Assembly: GCF_000966195.1 (NCBI RefSeq)
Contig: NZ_LAHL01000014.1
Location: forward strand, 1-64,000
From: Domibacillus robiginosus
Lineage (GTDB): Bacteria > Bacillota > Bacilli > Bacillales > Domibacillaceae
Reading direction: 5' to 3'
Length of the DNA: 64,000 nt
Shown here: positions 1-9,092 of the stretch, one piece after another
Numbering within the stretch: the first letter of the stretch is position 1
How the letters are laid out: every line of letters starts with the position of its first letter
Notes under the pieces: model-generated
What the model saw: only the letters and a program-made list of their open reading frames with translations
The model's database searches: none
What the model was told of the DNA's origin: nothing
Translations under genes and position numbers: made by a program

Positions 1-15
1 GAAAAGCCGTTTTTT

Positions 16-1689
16 TTATTGGTTTGCGACAGGAATACCTGGCCGTGAAGAATCACTCCCGCCAATTCGTTCGCCTGTTTCAGGGTTGAGCAAAACGGCC
101 TGCACGTTTCCAATAGACAGCGCGATAGAGTCAAACTGATAATTCATCCTTTCGAGCGTTTGCTTTGCCTCTTCTGGAATGCCTTCCTCTTGCCAGATAA
201 GCGGCCCGGTGCCATTATAAATACGAGGTTCTTCAATGGCTTCTTTTAAATCCAATCCGAAATCAAGCACATGAATCATTGTTTGCAAAACAGACGCAGG
301 GATAGTCGGTCCACCAGGAGAACCCAATGTTAAAACTGGATCAGCGTCTTTAAAAACGATAGTTGGTGTTTTCATGCTGACCGGATATTTGCCTGATTCA
401 ACGGAATTTAAGCCGGCCGGGTCTGGATCAAAATCTGTCATGTCGTTATTCAGCAAAAAACCATAGCCGGGAACCATAATTCCAGAGCCGAAGAAATGCT
501 CCAACGACGACGTGCAGGCAGCGATATTACCCCTTTCGTCTACGGCAATAAAGTGTGTGGTGTCCGGTCCTGGCTCTGTTGTGCTGGCAGCCTTGTTGTG
601 AGGCTCCTGGTCATCGTACGGCCACGGGTTGCCCTCCGTTACATCCTCATTCCGGAATTTGAAATTCAAAAGCTTCAGCCGTTCCTTTATATAGTCCTCA
701 GTTAGCAGTCCATTTAACGGAATATTGTAAAAGGAGGGGTCTCCCATAAAGGCAAGCTTATCAGCTGTCATAATGCGCATCACTTCTGCCAAAAGGTAAT
801 ACTTTTCCCAGGAGCGCAGGCCATACTGCCCGATATCCAGCTTTTCAAGCATTTTCAGCATATAAAGAAGAGCAAAGCCGCCGCCGTTTGGCGGTGCAGG
901 CACTGCAATCGTATACTCTTTATATGTACCTGTAATCGCTTCAGAGACGGTTGCTTCATAAGCAGTCAAGTCGTCTTTTTGCATAAAACCATCGAATGAC
1001 TGAACCGTTTCAATAATCTTATCGGCGATTTCTCCTTTGTAAAAAGCATCGGCTCCTTTTGATTGGAGAATTTGAAGTGTTTTGGTTAACTCCTCATTTA
1101 CAACTGTTTCTCCTTCCGTAAGAGGCACATCATTTGGATAAAAAAATGCCTTTGCTTTTTCGCCTAGACGATCGCTAAAACGTTGAAGTCCTGTATTCCA
1201 GGTTAAATTAACGCGGACACCCTTCTCAGATAAGGCGATAGCCGGCTCGATCACATCCGCCCAGGACATCGTTCCAAACTCATTCAGGGCTTTTTCCATC
1301 CCCTTTAAAATGCCGGGTACGGCTACAGCCGTGCCGGGTGTAGATCGTTCTAAAAATGGAATAACATCCTGATGCTCATCCACAAAAACGTTTTTATGAG
1401 CATTTTTCGGTGCGATCGAGTGTCCGTTTACAACGGATGTTTTCTTTGTTTCAGCATCGTAGTACATAATAAAACCGCTGGCAGCAAGTCCTGTATTAAA
1501 CGGCTCTGATACGGCCAGAGCAAACTGCATAGCAACGATTGCATCCATGGCATTGCCGCCTTTTGCTAAAATATCTGCTCCAATGGTTGACGCTTCTTCA
1601 GTTGCGCTTGCTGTCATTCCTTTGTATCCGCGAGCATGCTGTTTATCAGAGTGATTTTGTTGATTTTTCCAGATATGGTCCATTGTCAT
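16..1689 (-). CDS. Gamma-glutamyltransferase family protein (YwrD-like)
   Basis: 557-residue protein of the gamma-glutamyltranspeptidase (Ntn-hydrolase) family, which transfers or hydrolyses the gamma-glutamyl group of glutathione-like substrates after self-cleavage at a Thr. The N-terminal half has the GGNAMDAIVA stretch typical of the large subunit. The DTTHFIAVDERGN segment near residue 377 holds the expected nucleophile Thr at the start of the small subunit, and GSPGGPTIP near residue 460 is the glycine-rich oxyanion motif. No signal peptide is visible, so it looks cytoplasmic like B. subtilis YwrD rather than secreted Ggt. The ATG is set by a GGAGG seven bases upstream. Substrate is not predictable from sequence. 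Confidence 0.9.
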   Translation of the reverse strand: MTMDHIWKNQQNHSDKQHARGYKGMTASATEEASTIGADILAKGGNAMDAIVAMQFALAVSEPFNTGLAASGFIMYYDAETKKTSVVNGHSIAPKNAHKNVFVDEHQDVIPFLERSTPGTAVAVPGILKGMEKALNEFGTMSWADVIEPAIALSEKGVRVNLTWNTGLQRFSDRLGEKAKAFFYPNDVPLTEGETVVNEELTKTLQILQSKGADAFYKGEIADKIIETVQSFDGFMQKDDLTAYEATVSEAITGTYKEYTIAVPAPPNGGGFALLYMLKMLEKLDIGQYGLRSWEKYYLLAEVMRIMTADKLAFMGDPSFYNIPLNGLLTEDYIKERLKLLNFKFRNEDVTEGNPWPYDDQEPHNKAASTTEPGPDTTHFIAVDERGNIAACTSSLEHFFGSGIMVPGYGFLLNNDMTDFDPDPAGLNSVESGKYPVSMKTPTIVFKDADPVLTLGSPGGPTIPASVLQTMIHVLDFGLDLKEAIEEPRIYNGTGPLIWQEEGIPEEAKQTLERMNYQFDSIALSIGNVQAVLLNPETGERIGGSDSSRPGIPVANQ

Positions 1690-2335
1690 GTGTGATCCTC
1701 CGTCACTTTAAGGTAATCGTTCAATTGTTTTTGTAAAAAATGCAGTCGTGAAGCCGCGGGGGTATACTCGCCAGTTTCACTGTGTGAAAATTCACCGGCA
1801 GGACTCATCCCATCGGTGGGAGCATGCCGGCCGGTTTCTTTACTTTCTCCAGAAGAGAGGTTGGAAATGCGCCCCTTAATCCCGGCAGCTGTTCCCGGAA
1901 TAGTCTTTTTTGTACAAGAGAATGGATATAGTTCGACATCCCAGCCTGCTTGTTTTCACGCTTTTATCGCAGATCATGGCTGGCCTTTTCCTCTTTAACT
2001 AGTCTCATACGATTAAAATGCTGGATGCTTAGTAGCTAAAAAAGTAACGCTTACATGATAGCCGTGTTTTTGCTCACGATAAACAGCAACGGGAGAGACG
2101 AATAGTTTACATTCCTCCTGGAGCAAGATAGCCGGTTTGATCGACGTATATTACTGTTTGCGTTTGTGATATTCCCAAAAAGTAATAGTATGTTTTCCTG
2201 GTTTGGAAACGTAATCGACAATCCATCCACTTTCACATGCTCTTTCTCTGTACCCATTAAGACAAAATGAATAAACGCAAGTTCAAAACATGATAAAATA
2301 AGTAAAGAAATTGATTGACTAAAGGAGTTTTCATT
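1690..2335. other. Long intergenic region without a convincing gene
   Basis: About 650 bases between the divergent ggt-like and yneP genes. I see no intact gene. On the minus strand around 2010-2270 one frame reads like protein (for example HTITFWEYHKRKQ, then a stop, then HGYHVSVTFLATKHPAF), but it has no start and carries internal stops, so it may be the remnant of a decayed gene. The rest shows no recognised element apart from the ggt ribosome binding site. Confidence 0.4.
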
Positions 2336-2758
2336 TTGTTTATATCAGAAACGCAAGTAGAAGTTCGTTATGCAGAAACCGATGCGATGCAGGTTGTATA
2401 CCACGGCCAGTATGTCGTTTGGTTTGAAATTGGTCGAACCCAGCTCATTAAAGATTTAGGCTTTCATTATGCGGATATGGAAAGAGCCGGATTTGTTTCC
2501 CCGGTTATAGATATCCAGCTTTCATACAAGCGACCATTTCGATATGGAGAAAGTGCTATCGTTCGAACATGGATTCAGTCTCACACTGGGATTCGTACCA
2601 CATACGGCTACGAAATTATAAACGAAGCGGGTGATGTTTGTGTAACCGGTTCAAGCGTGCATACAGTGGTAGACAAGGAAACATTCCGGCCGGTAAAGTT
2701 TAAAAAAGCTTTTCCTGAATGGCACGCTGTTTATGAAAAAGAAAAGCAGGAACAGTAA
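2336..2758 (+). CDS. yneP: Acyl-CoA thioesterase, hotdog fold (YneP family)
   Basis: About 140 residues of the 4-hydroxybenzoyl-CoA thioesterase/YbgC-like hotdog family. The hallmark is VRYAETDAMQVVYHGQYVVWFE, quoted here only as a landmark near residues 8-29: the Asp of ETDAMQ and the following YHGxY are the conserved active-site region. It should hydrolyse an acyl-CoA thioester in the cytoplasm; the acyl group is unknown. I place the start at a TTG because AAAGGAG ends eight bases before it; an upstream in-frame TTG at 2315 precedes the ribosome site. The stop overlaps the next ATG by one base (TAATG), so it is translationally coupled to yneQ, as in B. subtilis. Confidence 0.85.
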   Translation: MFISETQVEVRYAETDAMQVVYHGQYVVWFEIGRTQLIKDLGFHYADMERAGFVSPVIDIQLSYKRPFRYGESAIVRTWIQSHTGIRTTYGYEIINEAGDVCVTGSSVHTVVDKETFRPVKFKKAFPEWHAVYEKEKQEQ

Positions 2759-3060
2759 TGGCGTTTGGCGTAAAGAGGGCAGAGGTTGAAAAATGGAAGG
2801 AAGAAATTGCTCAAGGGAATGTGTCTTTTTTAACTCATTATTGGCAGGATGAGCGGTTTCCAGGTTATCGGACTGTTACAAAAGCGGGATGTATAGATGC
2901 CAAGAAACTGGCCCGGTGGGGAAAGCAGTACGGATTAAAGCCGGAATGGATTGATATGCGCAACCCATCCCGGCCCCACTTTGACTTGCTGGGAGCAAAG
3001 CAGTTAGCCGTTTTAAGACAGGAAAAACTGTTTGACCATATAAAGCGATTTAATCTTTAA
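2758..3060 (+). CDS. yneQ: Conserved small protein YneQ
   Basis: 100-residue soluble protein matching the Bacillus YneQ family in length, start (MAFGVKR) and the conserved stretches FLTHYWQDERFPG, VTKAGC and GLKPEWIDMR. Function unknown. It begins inside the stop codon of yneP, so the two are co-translated. The position between yneP and yneR is the same as in B. subtilis, which is the main support for the assignment. Confidence 0.8.
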   Translation: MAFGVKRAEVEKWKEEIAQGNVSFLTHYWQDERFPGYRTVTKAGCIDAKKLARWGKQYGLKPEWIDMRNPSRPHFDLLGAKQLAVLRQEKLFDHIKRFNL

Positions 3061-3072
3061 CAGCTGGCACTT

Positions 3073-3363
3073 TTATTTTATGTATTCATAAGCTGGTTCC
3101 TTCAACTTGTCGTCAAAAGCTACTTTTAAATGATGACCGTCAAAGTACCAGACATCTTTTTCTTCGACGAAGTAGGTAACACCTTCGTGCGAAACGGTAA
3201 CAGCCGGTTCTACAGGCTCGTCTTTTGTTACGCCCAATGAAAAACCTTCATGAAGCGGGCTTGATCCGCCGTATCGTACATAAAAGCGGACAGAATCTCC
3301 TGACTGCACCTGCATTTCTTCTTTAAACCACTTTTTTGCTTTATTGGTTATATCGATGTTCAT
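3073..3363 (-). CDS. yneR: HesB-like domain protein YneR
   Basis: 96-residue protein of the HesB/IscA-like fold as found in Bacillus YneR. It reads MNIDITNKAKKWFKEEM and then FYVRYGG..HEGFSLG. Unlike true A-type iron-sulphur carriers it contains no cysteine at all, so it is unlikely to carry a cluster. The start at ATG 3363 is chosen because GGAG lies eight bases upstream; the earlier in-frame GTG at 3372 abuts that site and is unlikely. Convergent with yneQ. Confidence 0.8.
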   Translation of the reverse strand: MNIDITNKAKKWFKEEMQVQSGDSVRFYVRYGGSSPLHEGFSLGVTKDEPVEPAVTVSHEGVTYFVEEKDVWYFDGHHLKVAFDDKLKEPAYEYIK

Positions 3364-3445
3364 CGTGATCACTCCAATCTTTTTTCATAGTGTAGCATGG
3401 AAACGGATGGACTCAAAATAGTTCGCTGTCTGCGGGGCGCTTTCA

Positions 3446-3483
3446 GGAAAAAAGCCGGCTTAACTTTTGAGTTAAGCCGGCTT
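3446..3483 (-). terminator. Rho-independent terminator of plsY
   Basis: Perfect 14-bp stem (AAGCCGGCTTAACT / AGTTAAGCCGGCTT) with a four-base loop, followed on the minus strand by a T run, directly after the plsY stop codon. Confidence 0.9.
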
Positions 3484-3485
3484 CG

Positions 3486-4088
3486 TTATTCCTTACTTCC
3501 CAATCGAATTTTCGGTTCTGTTCCATTGCGCAGGCGTGACATATTTGCTCTGTGTCGGTAAATAACGAAAAAAGCCAGTGCCGTGACAACTGCTAAAAAT
3601 GGGATATCCTGCGTGTAAATTGTATGCACGACCGCATAAATAAAAGCAGCCACTGCAGCTGTTACTGATGCCACAGACACGTATTTTGTCGTGAGCAGAA
3701 CAGCCGCAAAAATGGCGATTAAAAGCAGGAAAAAAAGCCAGTTGTACGCAAGCAGCACACCAGCTGACGTAGCAACTGCTTTACCGCCGCGAAATCCGGC
3801 AAACACAGGGAATATATGCCCAATAACGGCTAAAAGGCCGGCTAAAAGAGGATGGACCCCTGTGTCAAAAACAATGGGGATAGAAGCAGCAGCTGTTCCT
3901 TTTAAAATATCAGCTGCTGTAACAAAAGCGCCGGCTTTTTTTCCAAGAACGCGAAATGAATTGGTCGCGCCCAAATTACCGCTCCCATGTTCCCGTATGT
4001 CTATGCCAAAAAAGGCTTTTCCTGCAATTAAGCCGGAAGGAATCGAGCCTAGTAAGTAGGCGATTATAAGTACAAATGCTGGAATCAA
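3486..4088 (-). CDS. plsY: Glycerol-3-phosphate acyltransferase PlsY
   Basis: 200-residue multi-span inner-membrane enzyme that transfers the acyl group from acyl-phosphate to glycerol-3-phosphate, the first committed step of phospholipid synthesis in this phylum. Family motifs are visible: [14 protein letters not shown] at the N terminus, [19 protein letters not shown] (phosphate-binding loop), [21 protein letters not shown] in the middle, and [16 protein letters not shown] near the C terminus. Length and hydrophobic pattern fit the family. It is divergent from parE, the same neighbourhood as in B. subtilis (yneS-parE-parC). Confidence 0.96.
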   Translation of the reverse strand: MIPAFVLIIAYLLGSIPSGLIAGKAFFGIDIREHGSGNLGATNSFRVLGKKAGAFVTAADILKGTAAASIPIVFDTGVHPLLAGLLAVIGHIFPVFAGFRGGKAVATSAGVLLAYNWLFFLLLIAIFAAVLLTTKYVSVASVTAAVAAFIYAVVHTIYTQDIPFLAVVTALAFFVIYRHRANMSRLRNGTEPKIRLGSKE

Positions 4089-4234
4089 TTTCTCATTCTC
4101 CCTTTTTGTGTTGTATAATCATGTGCATGGCATTCTCATTCATTTTACCATGAGGACCTAGACGGCGGGAACATTATTTCGGTTGATTCTCAAGCAAAAG
4201 TAACGTACTCTTTAAAACGGAATCAGCAAAGAGA

Positions 4235-4264
4235 TTGGTGAACCGCCGCTTTTTATGATATGAT
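4235..4264 (+). promoter_or_regulatory. Candidate sigma-A promoter of parEC
   Basis: TTGGTG (4235-4240), 18-base spacer, TATGAT (4259-4264), about 55 bases before the parE ATG. Prediction from sequence only. Confidence 0.5.
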
Positions 4265-4318
4265 AGTTAAGAACATACGTTTTATGTACGGGTGTTGGAA
4301 AGAGAGGAGATTACGTTC

Positions 4319-6295
4319 ATGGCGGATGCAACAAAACAATCAACTTACAATGAAGACTCCATCCAGGTTCTTGAGGGACTTGAAGCGGTTCGAAAGCGCC
4401 CTGGAATGTATATAGGGTCGACAGATAGCCGTGGGCTTCACCATTTGGTATATGAAATCGTTGACAACTCGGTTGATGAAGCGCTTGGCGGACATGGAAC
4501 CGAAATTAACGTTACGATCCATAAAGACAATTCAATCAGTGTGCGTGACTACGGACGTGGAATGCCAACGGGTATGCACCGCACGGGCAAGCCGACAACG
4601 GAAGTGATTTTAACCGTGCTTCACGCAGGCGGAAAATTTGGCCAGGGCGGCTATAAAACAAGCGGCGGCCTGCATGGGGTAGGGGCTTCTGTGGTCAATG
4701 CCCTGTCTGAGTCGCTCACGGTTACGATCTGGCGGGACGGCTTTCAATTCGAGCAACGCTTTGAAAAGGGCGGCCGTCCAGTCACGACTCTTGAAAAAAA
4801 AGGGAAAACAAAATCAACCGGTACGCAAATTCATTTCAAGCCGGATGAAACGATTTTTTCAACAACGGTTTTTCAGTTTGATACGCTAAGCGAACGATTA
4901 AGAGAATCGGCGTTTTTGTTAAAAGGCTTGAAAATTACACTTGAAGATAAGCGGAAAGACAGGGAACAAAAAGAAGAGTACTTTTTCGAAAATGGTATTG
5001 AAGAATTTGTTAAATACTTAAACGAAGAAAAAGATACACTTCATCCGGTTGTGTCATTTGAAGGAACCCAGCACAGCATTGAAGCAGAATTTGCTTTTCA
5101 ATTTAATGATGGATTCTCAGAAAATGTCTTATCATTTGTAAACAATGTCCGCACAAAAGATGGAGGTACGCATGAAGCGGGTGCGCGTGCAGCCATGACA
5201 CGCACGTTTAATGAATATGCACGTAAAAGCGGATTGTTGAAGGAAAAAGATAAAAATCTTGAAGGAACCGACATTCGTGAAGGTTTGACTGCGATTGTGT
5301 CCGTGCGTGTACCCGAACATCTGCTGCAATTTGAAGGACAGACGAAAGGAAAGCTCGGAACAGGAGAAGCCCGTTCTGCAGTCGATCAAATTGTGTCGGA
5401 AAAAATGCTGTACTTTCTGGAAGAAAACCAGGATGTGAGTGCACTGCTGATTAAAAAAGCGGTCAAAGCAGCCCAGGCAAGAGAAGCAGCCCGCAAAGCA
5501 CGGGAAGATGCACGCAACGGCAAAAAGCGTAAAAAGGGAGAGTCGGTGTTGTCTGGAAAGCTGACGCCAGCTCAATCACGCAATCCAGAAAGAAACGAAC
5601 TATACCTGGTGGAAGGCGATTCAGCCGGCGGCTCTGCGAAACAGGGGCGCGACCGTAAATTTCAAGCGGTGCTGCCGCTGCGCGGGAAAGTCATTAACAC
5701 AGAAAAAGCAAAGCTTGCTGATATTTTTAAAAACGAAGAAATCAACACGATTATTCATGCAATTGGCGCTGGCGTAGGACCGGATTTTGCAGTTGATGAT
5801 GCCAATTATGATAAAGTCGTAATTATGACAGATGCCGATACAGACGGAGCGCATATTCAAGTACTGCTGCTTACATTTTTCTATCGTTATATGAAGCCGC
5901 TTATCGACAGCGGCAAGGTATATATTGCCATGCCGCCGCTTTTTAAAGTATCAAAAGGAACGGGGAAAAAAGAAGTAACAGAGTATGTATGGACGGAGCG
6001 TGAACTCGAGGTGCTGCTTAAAAAAATGGGCAAAGGAACAACGATCCAGCGCTACAAAGGACTCGGAGAAATGAACGCAGACCAGCTGTGGGAAACAACG
6101 ATGAATCCCGATACAAGAACGCTGATCCGTGTTACGATTGATGATGCGGCACGGGCAGAGCGCCGTGTAACTGTCCTTATGGGGGACAAGGTAGAGCCGC
6201 GCAGAAAATGGATCGAATCCAATGTGGCGTTCGGGTTGGAAGAGGAAGCCGCTCTCTTAGAAAATGAGCAGCTGGCCGGCAGTAGGGAGGAATAA
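4319..6295 (+). CDS. parE: DNA topoisomerase IV subunit B
   Basis: 658-residue ATPase subunit of topoisomerase IV, which decatenates daughter chromosomes together with ParC. The GHKL ATPase domain is N-terminal (EIVDNSVDEALGG; DYGRGMPTG; GLHGVGASVVNALS). The TOPRIM domain follows with EGDSAGGSA (Glu about 432) and DADTDGAHI (Asp about 505 and 507), the Mg-binding acidic residues. The C-terminal QRYKGLGEMN motif is present. The ATG at 4319 has AGAGGAG nine bases upstream; the in-frame TTG at 4292 lies before that site and is rejected. Followed by parC with its start only a few bases beyond the stop. Confidence 0.97.
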   Translation: MADATKQSTYNEDSIQVLEGLEAVRKRPGMYIGSTDSRGLHHLVYEIVDNSVDEALGGHGTEINVTIHKDNSISVRDYGRGMPTGMHRTGKPTTEVILTVLHAGGKFGQGGYKTSGGLHGVGASVVNALSESLTVTIWRDGFQFEQRFEKGGRPVTTLEKKGKTKSTGTQIHFKPDETIFSTTVFQFDTLSERLRESAFLLKGLKITLEDKRKDREQKEEYFFENGIEEFVKYLNEEKDTLHPVVSFEGTQHSIEAEFAFQFNDGFSENVLSFVNNVRTKDGGTHEAGARAAMTRTFNEYARKSGLLKEKDKNLEGTDIREGLTAIVSVRVPEHLLQFEGQTKGKLGTGEARSAVDQIVSEKMLYFLEENQDVSALLIKKAVKAAQAREAARKAREDARNGKKRKKGESVLSGKLTPAQSRNPERNELYLVEGDSAGGSAKQGRDRKFQAVLPLRGKVINTEKAKLADIFKNEEINTIIHAIGAGVGPDFAVDDANYDKVVIMTDADTDGAHIQVLLLTFFYRYMKPLIDSGKVYIAMPPLFKVSKGTGKKEVTEYVWTERELEVLLKKMGKGTTIQRYKGLGEMNADQLWETTMNPDTRTLIRVTIDDAARAERRVTVLMGDKVEPRRKWIESNVAFGLEEEAALLENEQLAGSREE

Positions 6296-6299
6296 CGAA

Positions 6300-8723
6300 T
6301 TGGAAAGTGAAAACATTCAAGATTTACCGCTTGAGGATGTCATTGGTGACCGATTCGGGCGGTATAGTAAATACATTATTCAAGAACGGGCGCTTCCGGA
6401 TGCACGTGATGGACTCAAACCGGTACAGCGCCGTATTTTATTTTCTATGCATACAGAAGGAAACACGCATCAAAAGCCGTTCCGGAAAGCGGCCAAAACG
6501 GTTGGTAATGTAATCGGTAATTATCACCCTCATGGTGATACATCGGTGTATGACGCGATGGTGCGTTTGAGCCAGAGCTGGAAGATGAGAACACCGCTTA
6601 TTGAAATGCATGGTAATAATGGATCTGTTGACGGGGATCCGCCTGCTGCGATGCGGTACACGGAAACAAGGCTTTCGGCTATAGCCGGAGAACTGCTGAC
6701 AGACATCGAAAAAAGAACGGTTGATTTTATTCCAAACTTCGATGAAACAACCAATGAGCCGGTTGTACTGCCGGCCAGATTTCCAAATCTGCTTGTGAAT
6801 GGATCAACAGGGATCTCAGCGGGGTATGCCACGGAAATTCCTCCTCATCGTCTTGATGAAGTGATTGATGCTGTGATTATGCGGATGGAAAAGCCGGACT
6901 GTACGGTAGAGGAACTCATGACAGTGCTGCCAGGACCGGACTTTCCGACAGGAGGCATTATTCAAGGTGTAGACGGTATTGAAAAAGCGTATAAAACGGG
7001 AAAAGGAAAAATAATTGTCCGCGGTAAAACGGAAATTGAAGATATGCGCGGCGGACGTCAGCGGATTGTCATTACGGAAATACCGTATGAAGTAAATAAA
7101 GCATCACTTGTAAAGAAAATGGATGATTTACGCATCGACCGCAAGCTTGACAGCATAGCAGAAGTACGGGATGAAACAGATAGGACCGGCCTTCGAGTAG
7201 TCATCGACTTGAAAAAAGATGCAGATGCAGAGCTTATTTTAAATTATTTGTTTAAAGCGACAGACCTGCAGATTTCGTATAACTTTAACATGGTTGCGAT
7301 CGCTGATAAGCGACCTGTTTTAATGGGGCTGCACCGCCTGCTGGATGCTTATATTGAGCATAGAAAAGAAGTGGTAACCAACCGGTCAGCTTACGATTTA
7401 GAGAGAGCAAAAGCCCGTCATCACATTGTAGCAGGGCTGATCAAAGCCCTGTCTATTCTGGACGAAGTCATTGCCTGCATCCGTTCCTCAAAAGACAAAC
7501 AGGACGCTAAATACCGCTTGATGGATCAATTTGATTTTACAGAGCCGCAGGCTGAAGCAATTGTGACCTTACAGCTTTACCGCTTGACCAATACAGATAT
7601 TACCGCGCTTCAAAAAGAGTCCGCCGAGCTTGAAAAAACGATCAAGCAGCTGGAAGCCATTTTAGGAAGTGCAAAAAAGCTCGAGTCAGTTATCAAAAAA
7701 GAACTAAAAGAAATGAAAAAAGTATATGCCACCGAGCGCCGCACGATCATTGAGGCGGAGATTCAGGAAATTAAAATCGATCAAAAAGCAATGATCCCAA
7801 GTGAGGATGTGATCGTTTCCGTTACACGAGAAGGATACATCAAGCGAACCGGCTTGCGTTCTTATTCCGCTTCAGGTGGACTTCCAGCCATGAAGGAATC
7901 AGATGGACTCCTGTTTAAACGTGAGATGAACACAACAGATGTGCTGCTCGTTTTCACAAATAAAGGCAGTTACTTATATCTGCCTGTACATGAGCTGCCG
8001 GACATTCGCTGGAAAGATGCCGGTCAGCATGCTTCAGGCATGGTGAGCGGCTTTAAAGATGAAGTTATTGTCGGTGCTTTCCCGGTACGTGATTTTACTG
8101 CCGAGCGTTTTATACTTTTGGCAACAAAAGATGGAATGATCAAGCGAACAGAGCTTTCACAGCTGAGCGTACAGCGTTATTCAAGAGCATTAACAGCCAT
8201 GAATGTAAAAGGCAATGATGAAGTGTGTGCAGCAGCGCTCACAGATGGCAGCAGTGATATTTTGATGATTACTCATCAGGGATATGGCCTGCGCTTTCCA
8301 GAAGAGGAAGTACCTGTGGTTGGTCCACGTGCAGCCGGTGTTAAAGGAATCAGCTTAAAGGAAGAGGATTATACCGTTTCGGTTATTGTGTCAGATCGTG
8401 GTGGCGAAACCCTATTTATTGCAGTAACAAACCGTGGATCAGCTAAACGGGGAGGATTCGACCAATTTGAACAGACAACCCGTGCCAAGCGTGGTGTGGT
8501 ATTGCTTCGTGAGTTAAAAACAAACCCGCATCGCATTGTTGGAGCAGCCCGGCTTGATGAAGATCGGGATTATTATGTGCGTACAAAAAGGGGACCAGAT
8601 GTGAAAGTGGCAGTCAACACATTAAAAAAAGTGGATCGCTATTCAAATGGCTCTTTTATTGTGGACGAAAAAGAACAGGGAGCTGTTGAGCAGCTTTTTT
8701 TAACTGAAAAAGAAAACGAATAA
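6300..8723 (+). CDS. parC: DNA topoisomerase IV subunit A
   Basis: 807-residue breakage-reunion subunit of topoisomerase IV. The catalytic Tyr is Tyr120 in AMRYTETRLS, and the quinolone-interacting region reads HPHGDTSVYDAM. The C-terminal third is the DNA-wrapping beta-pinwheel. The start is a TTG with AGGGAGG nine bases upstream, five bases after the parE stop, so the pair is a tight operon. Length matches the Bacillus family. Of note, position 81 is Thr where the Gram-positive family usually has Ser (Ser80 of S. aureus GrlA). Confidence 0.96.
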   Translation: MESENIQDLPLEDVIGDRFGRYSKYIIQERALPDARDGLKPVQRRILFSMHTEGNTHQKPFRKAAKTVGNVIGNYHPHGDTSVYDAMVRLSQSWKMRTPLIEMHGNNGSVDGDPPAAMRYTETRLSAIAGELLTDIEKRTVDFIPNFDETTNEPVVLPARFPNLLVNGSTGISAGYATEIPPHRLDEVIDAVIMRMEKPDCTVEELMTVLPGPDFPTGGIIQGVDGIEKAYKTGKGKIIVRGKTEIEDMRGGRQRIVITEIPYEVNKASLVKKMDDLRIDRKLDSIAEVRDETDRTGLRVVIDLKKDADAELILNYLFKATDLQISYNFNMVAIADKRPVLMGLHRLLDAYIEHRKEVVTNRSAYDLERAKARHHIVAGLIKALSILDEVIACIRSSKDKQDAKYRLMDQFDFTEPQAEAIVTLQLYRLTNTDITALQKESAELEKTIKQLEAILGSAKKLESVIKKELKEMKKVYATERRTIIEAEIQEIKIDQKAMIPSEDVIVSVTREGYIKRTGLRSYSASGGLPAMKESDGLLFKREMNTTDVLLVFTNKGSYLYLPVHELPDIRWKDAGQHASGMVSGFKDEVIVGAFPVRDFTAERFILLATKDGMIKRTELSQLSVQRYSRALTAMNVKGNDEVCAAALTDGSSDILMITHQGYGLRFPEEEVPVVGPRAAGVKGISLKEEDYTVSVIVSDRGGETLFIAVTNRGSAKRGGFDQFEQTTRAKRGVVLLRELKTNPHRIVGAARLDEDRDYYVRTKRGPDVKVAVNTLKKVDRYSNGSFIVDEKEQGAVEQLFLTEKENE

Positions 8724-8729
8724 CCAAAA

Positions 8730-8763
8730 GCTTCACGCTCTTCGAGTGTGAAGTCTTTTTTTA
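8730..8763 (+). terminator. Terminator of parEC
   Basis: Ten-base stem CTTCACGCTC / GAGTGTGAAG with a three-base loop, then TCTTTTTTT. Confidence 0.85.
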
Positions 8764-8778
8764 GAAAATAATTAATAT

Positions 8779-8801
8779 TACACTATGTGCAAAATTCAAA
8801 T
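8779..8801. repeat. 23-base motif shared with 19132-19154
   Basis: An intergenic stretch containing the palindrome-like core TACACTATGTG and then AAAATTCAAAT; 22 of 23 bases are identical to 19132-19154. It sits immediately upstream of the predicted -35 box of the small gene at 8874. Confidence 0.6.
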
Positions 8802-8805
8802 CTAT

Positions 8806-8835
8806 TTGTCATAAAACATAAAAACCTTATATAAT
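8806..8835 (+). promoter_or_regulatory. Candidate sigma-A promoter of the 47-residue membrane protein gene
   Basis: TTGTCA (8806-8811), 18-base spacer, perfect TATAAT (8830-8835). About 38 bases before the ATG. Confidence 0.55.
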
Positions 8836-8873
8836 AAAAAAGCTGGAGTTCAATCAACAGAGGAGGCGGGAAC

Positions 8874-9017
8874 ATGCAGTGGATTGCCGGTTTTCTGTAC
8901 GTGTTGGTTTATGCAGTGCCAGTTTTTTTTATCACGTTGTTTATCAAGCTGTTCAAGTCTGAACAAAAAGGGAATAGACAGGAAAAAATGAAAAAAGATG
9001 ATATTGCTCAAAAATAG
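8874..9017 (+). CDS. Small single-pass membrane protein, 47 residues
   Basis: Unrecognised small gene. The ATG follows a strong GAGGAGG site. Residues 4-26 form one hydrophobic segment (IAGFLYVLVYAVPVFFITLF), followed by a charged Lys-rich tail ending in DDIAQK. This looks like a tail-in membrane peptide. It has its own predicted promoter after the parC terminator and lies 75 bases before mscL, with which it may be co-transcribed. Function cannot be inferred. Confidence 0.65.
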   Translation: MQWIAGFLYVLVYAVPVFFITLFIKLFKSEQKGNRQEKMKKDDIAQK

Positions 9018-9092
9018 AGCTCTTTTCTGCTAAAATGTTTTTTATGTCTGTTCTCAGGATATAAAACAGGGAAGCAGAAAGGAGGGAGGACC

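Noticed and set aside
5132-5575. 147-residue open frame on the minus strand inside parE
   Set aside because: Complete shadow of parE, with no ribosome site and Phe/Cys-rich composition typical of antisense frames.
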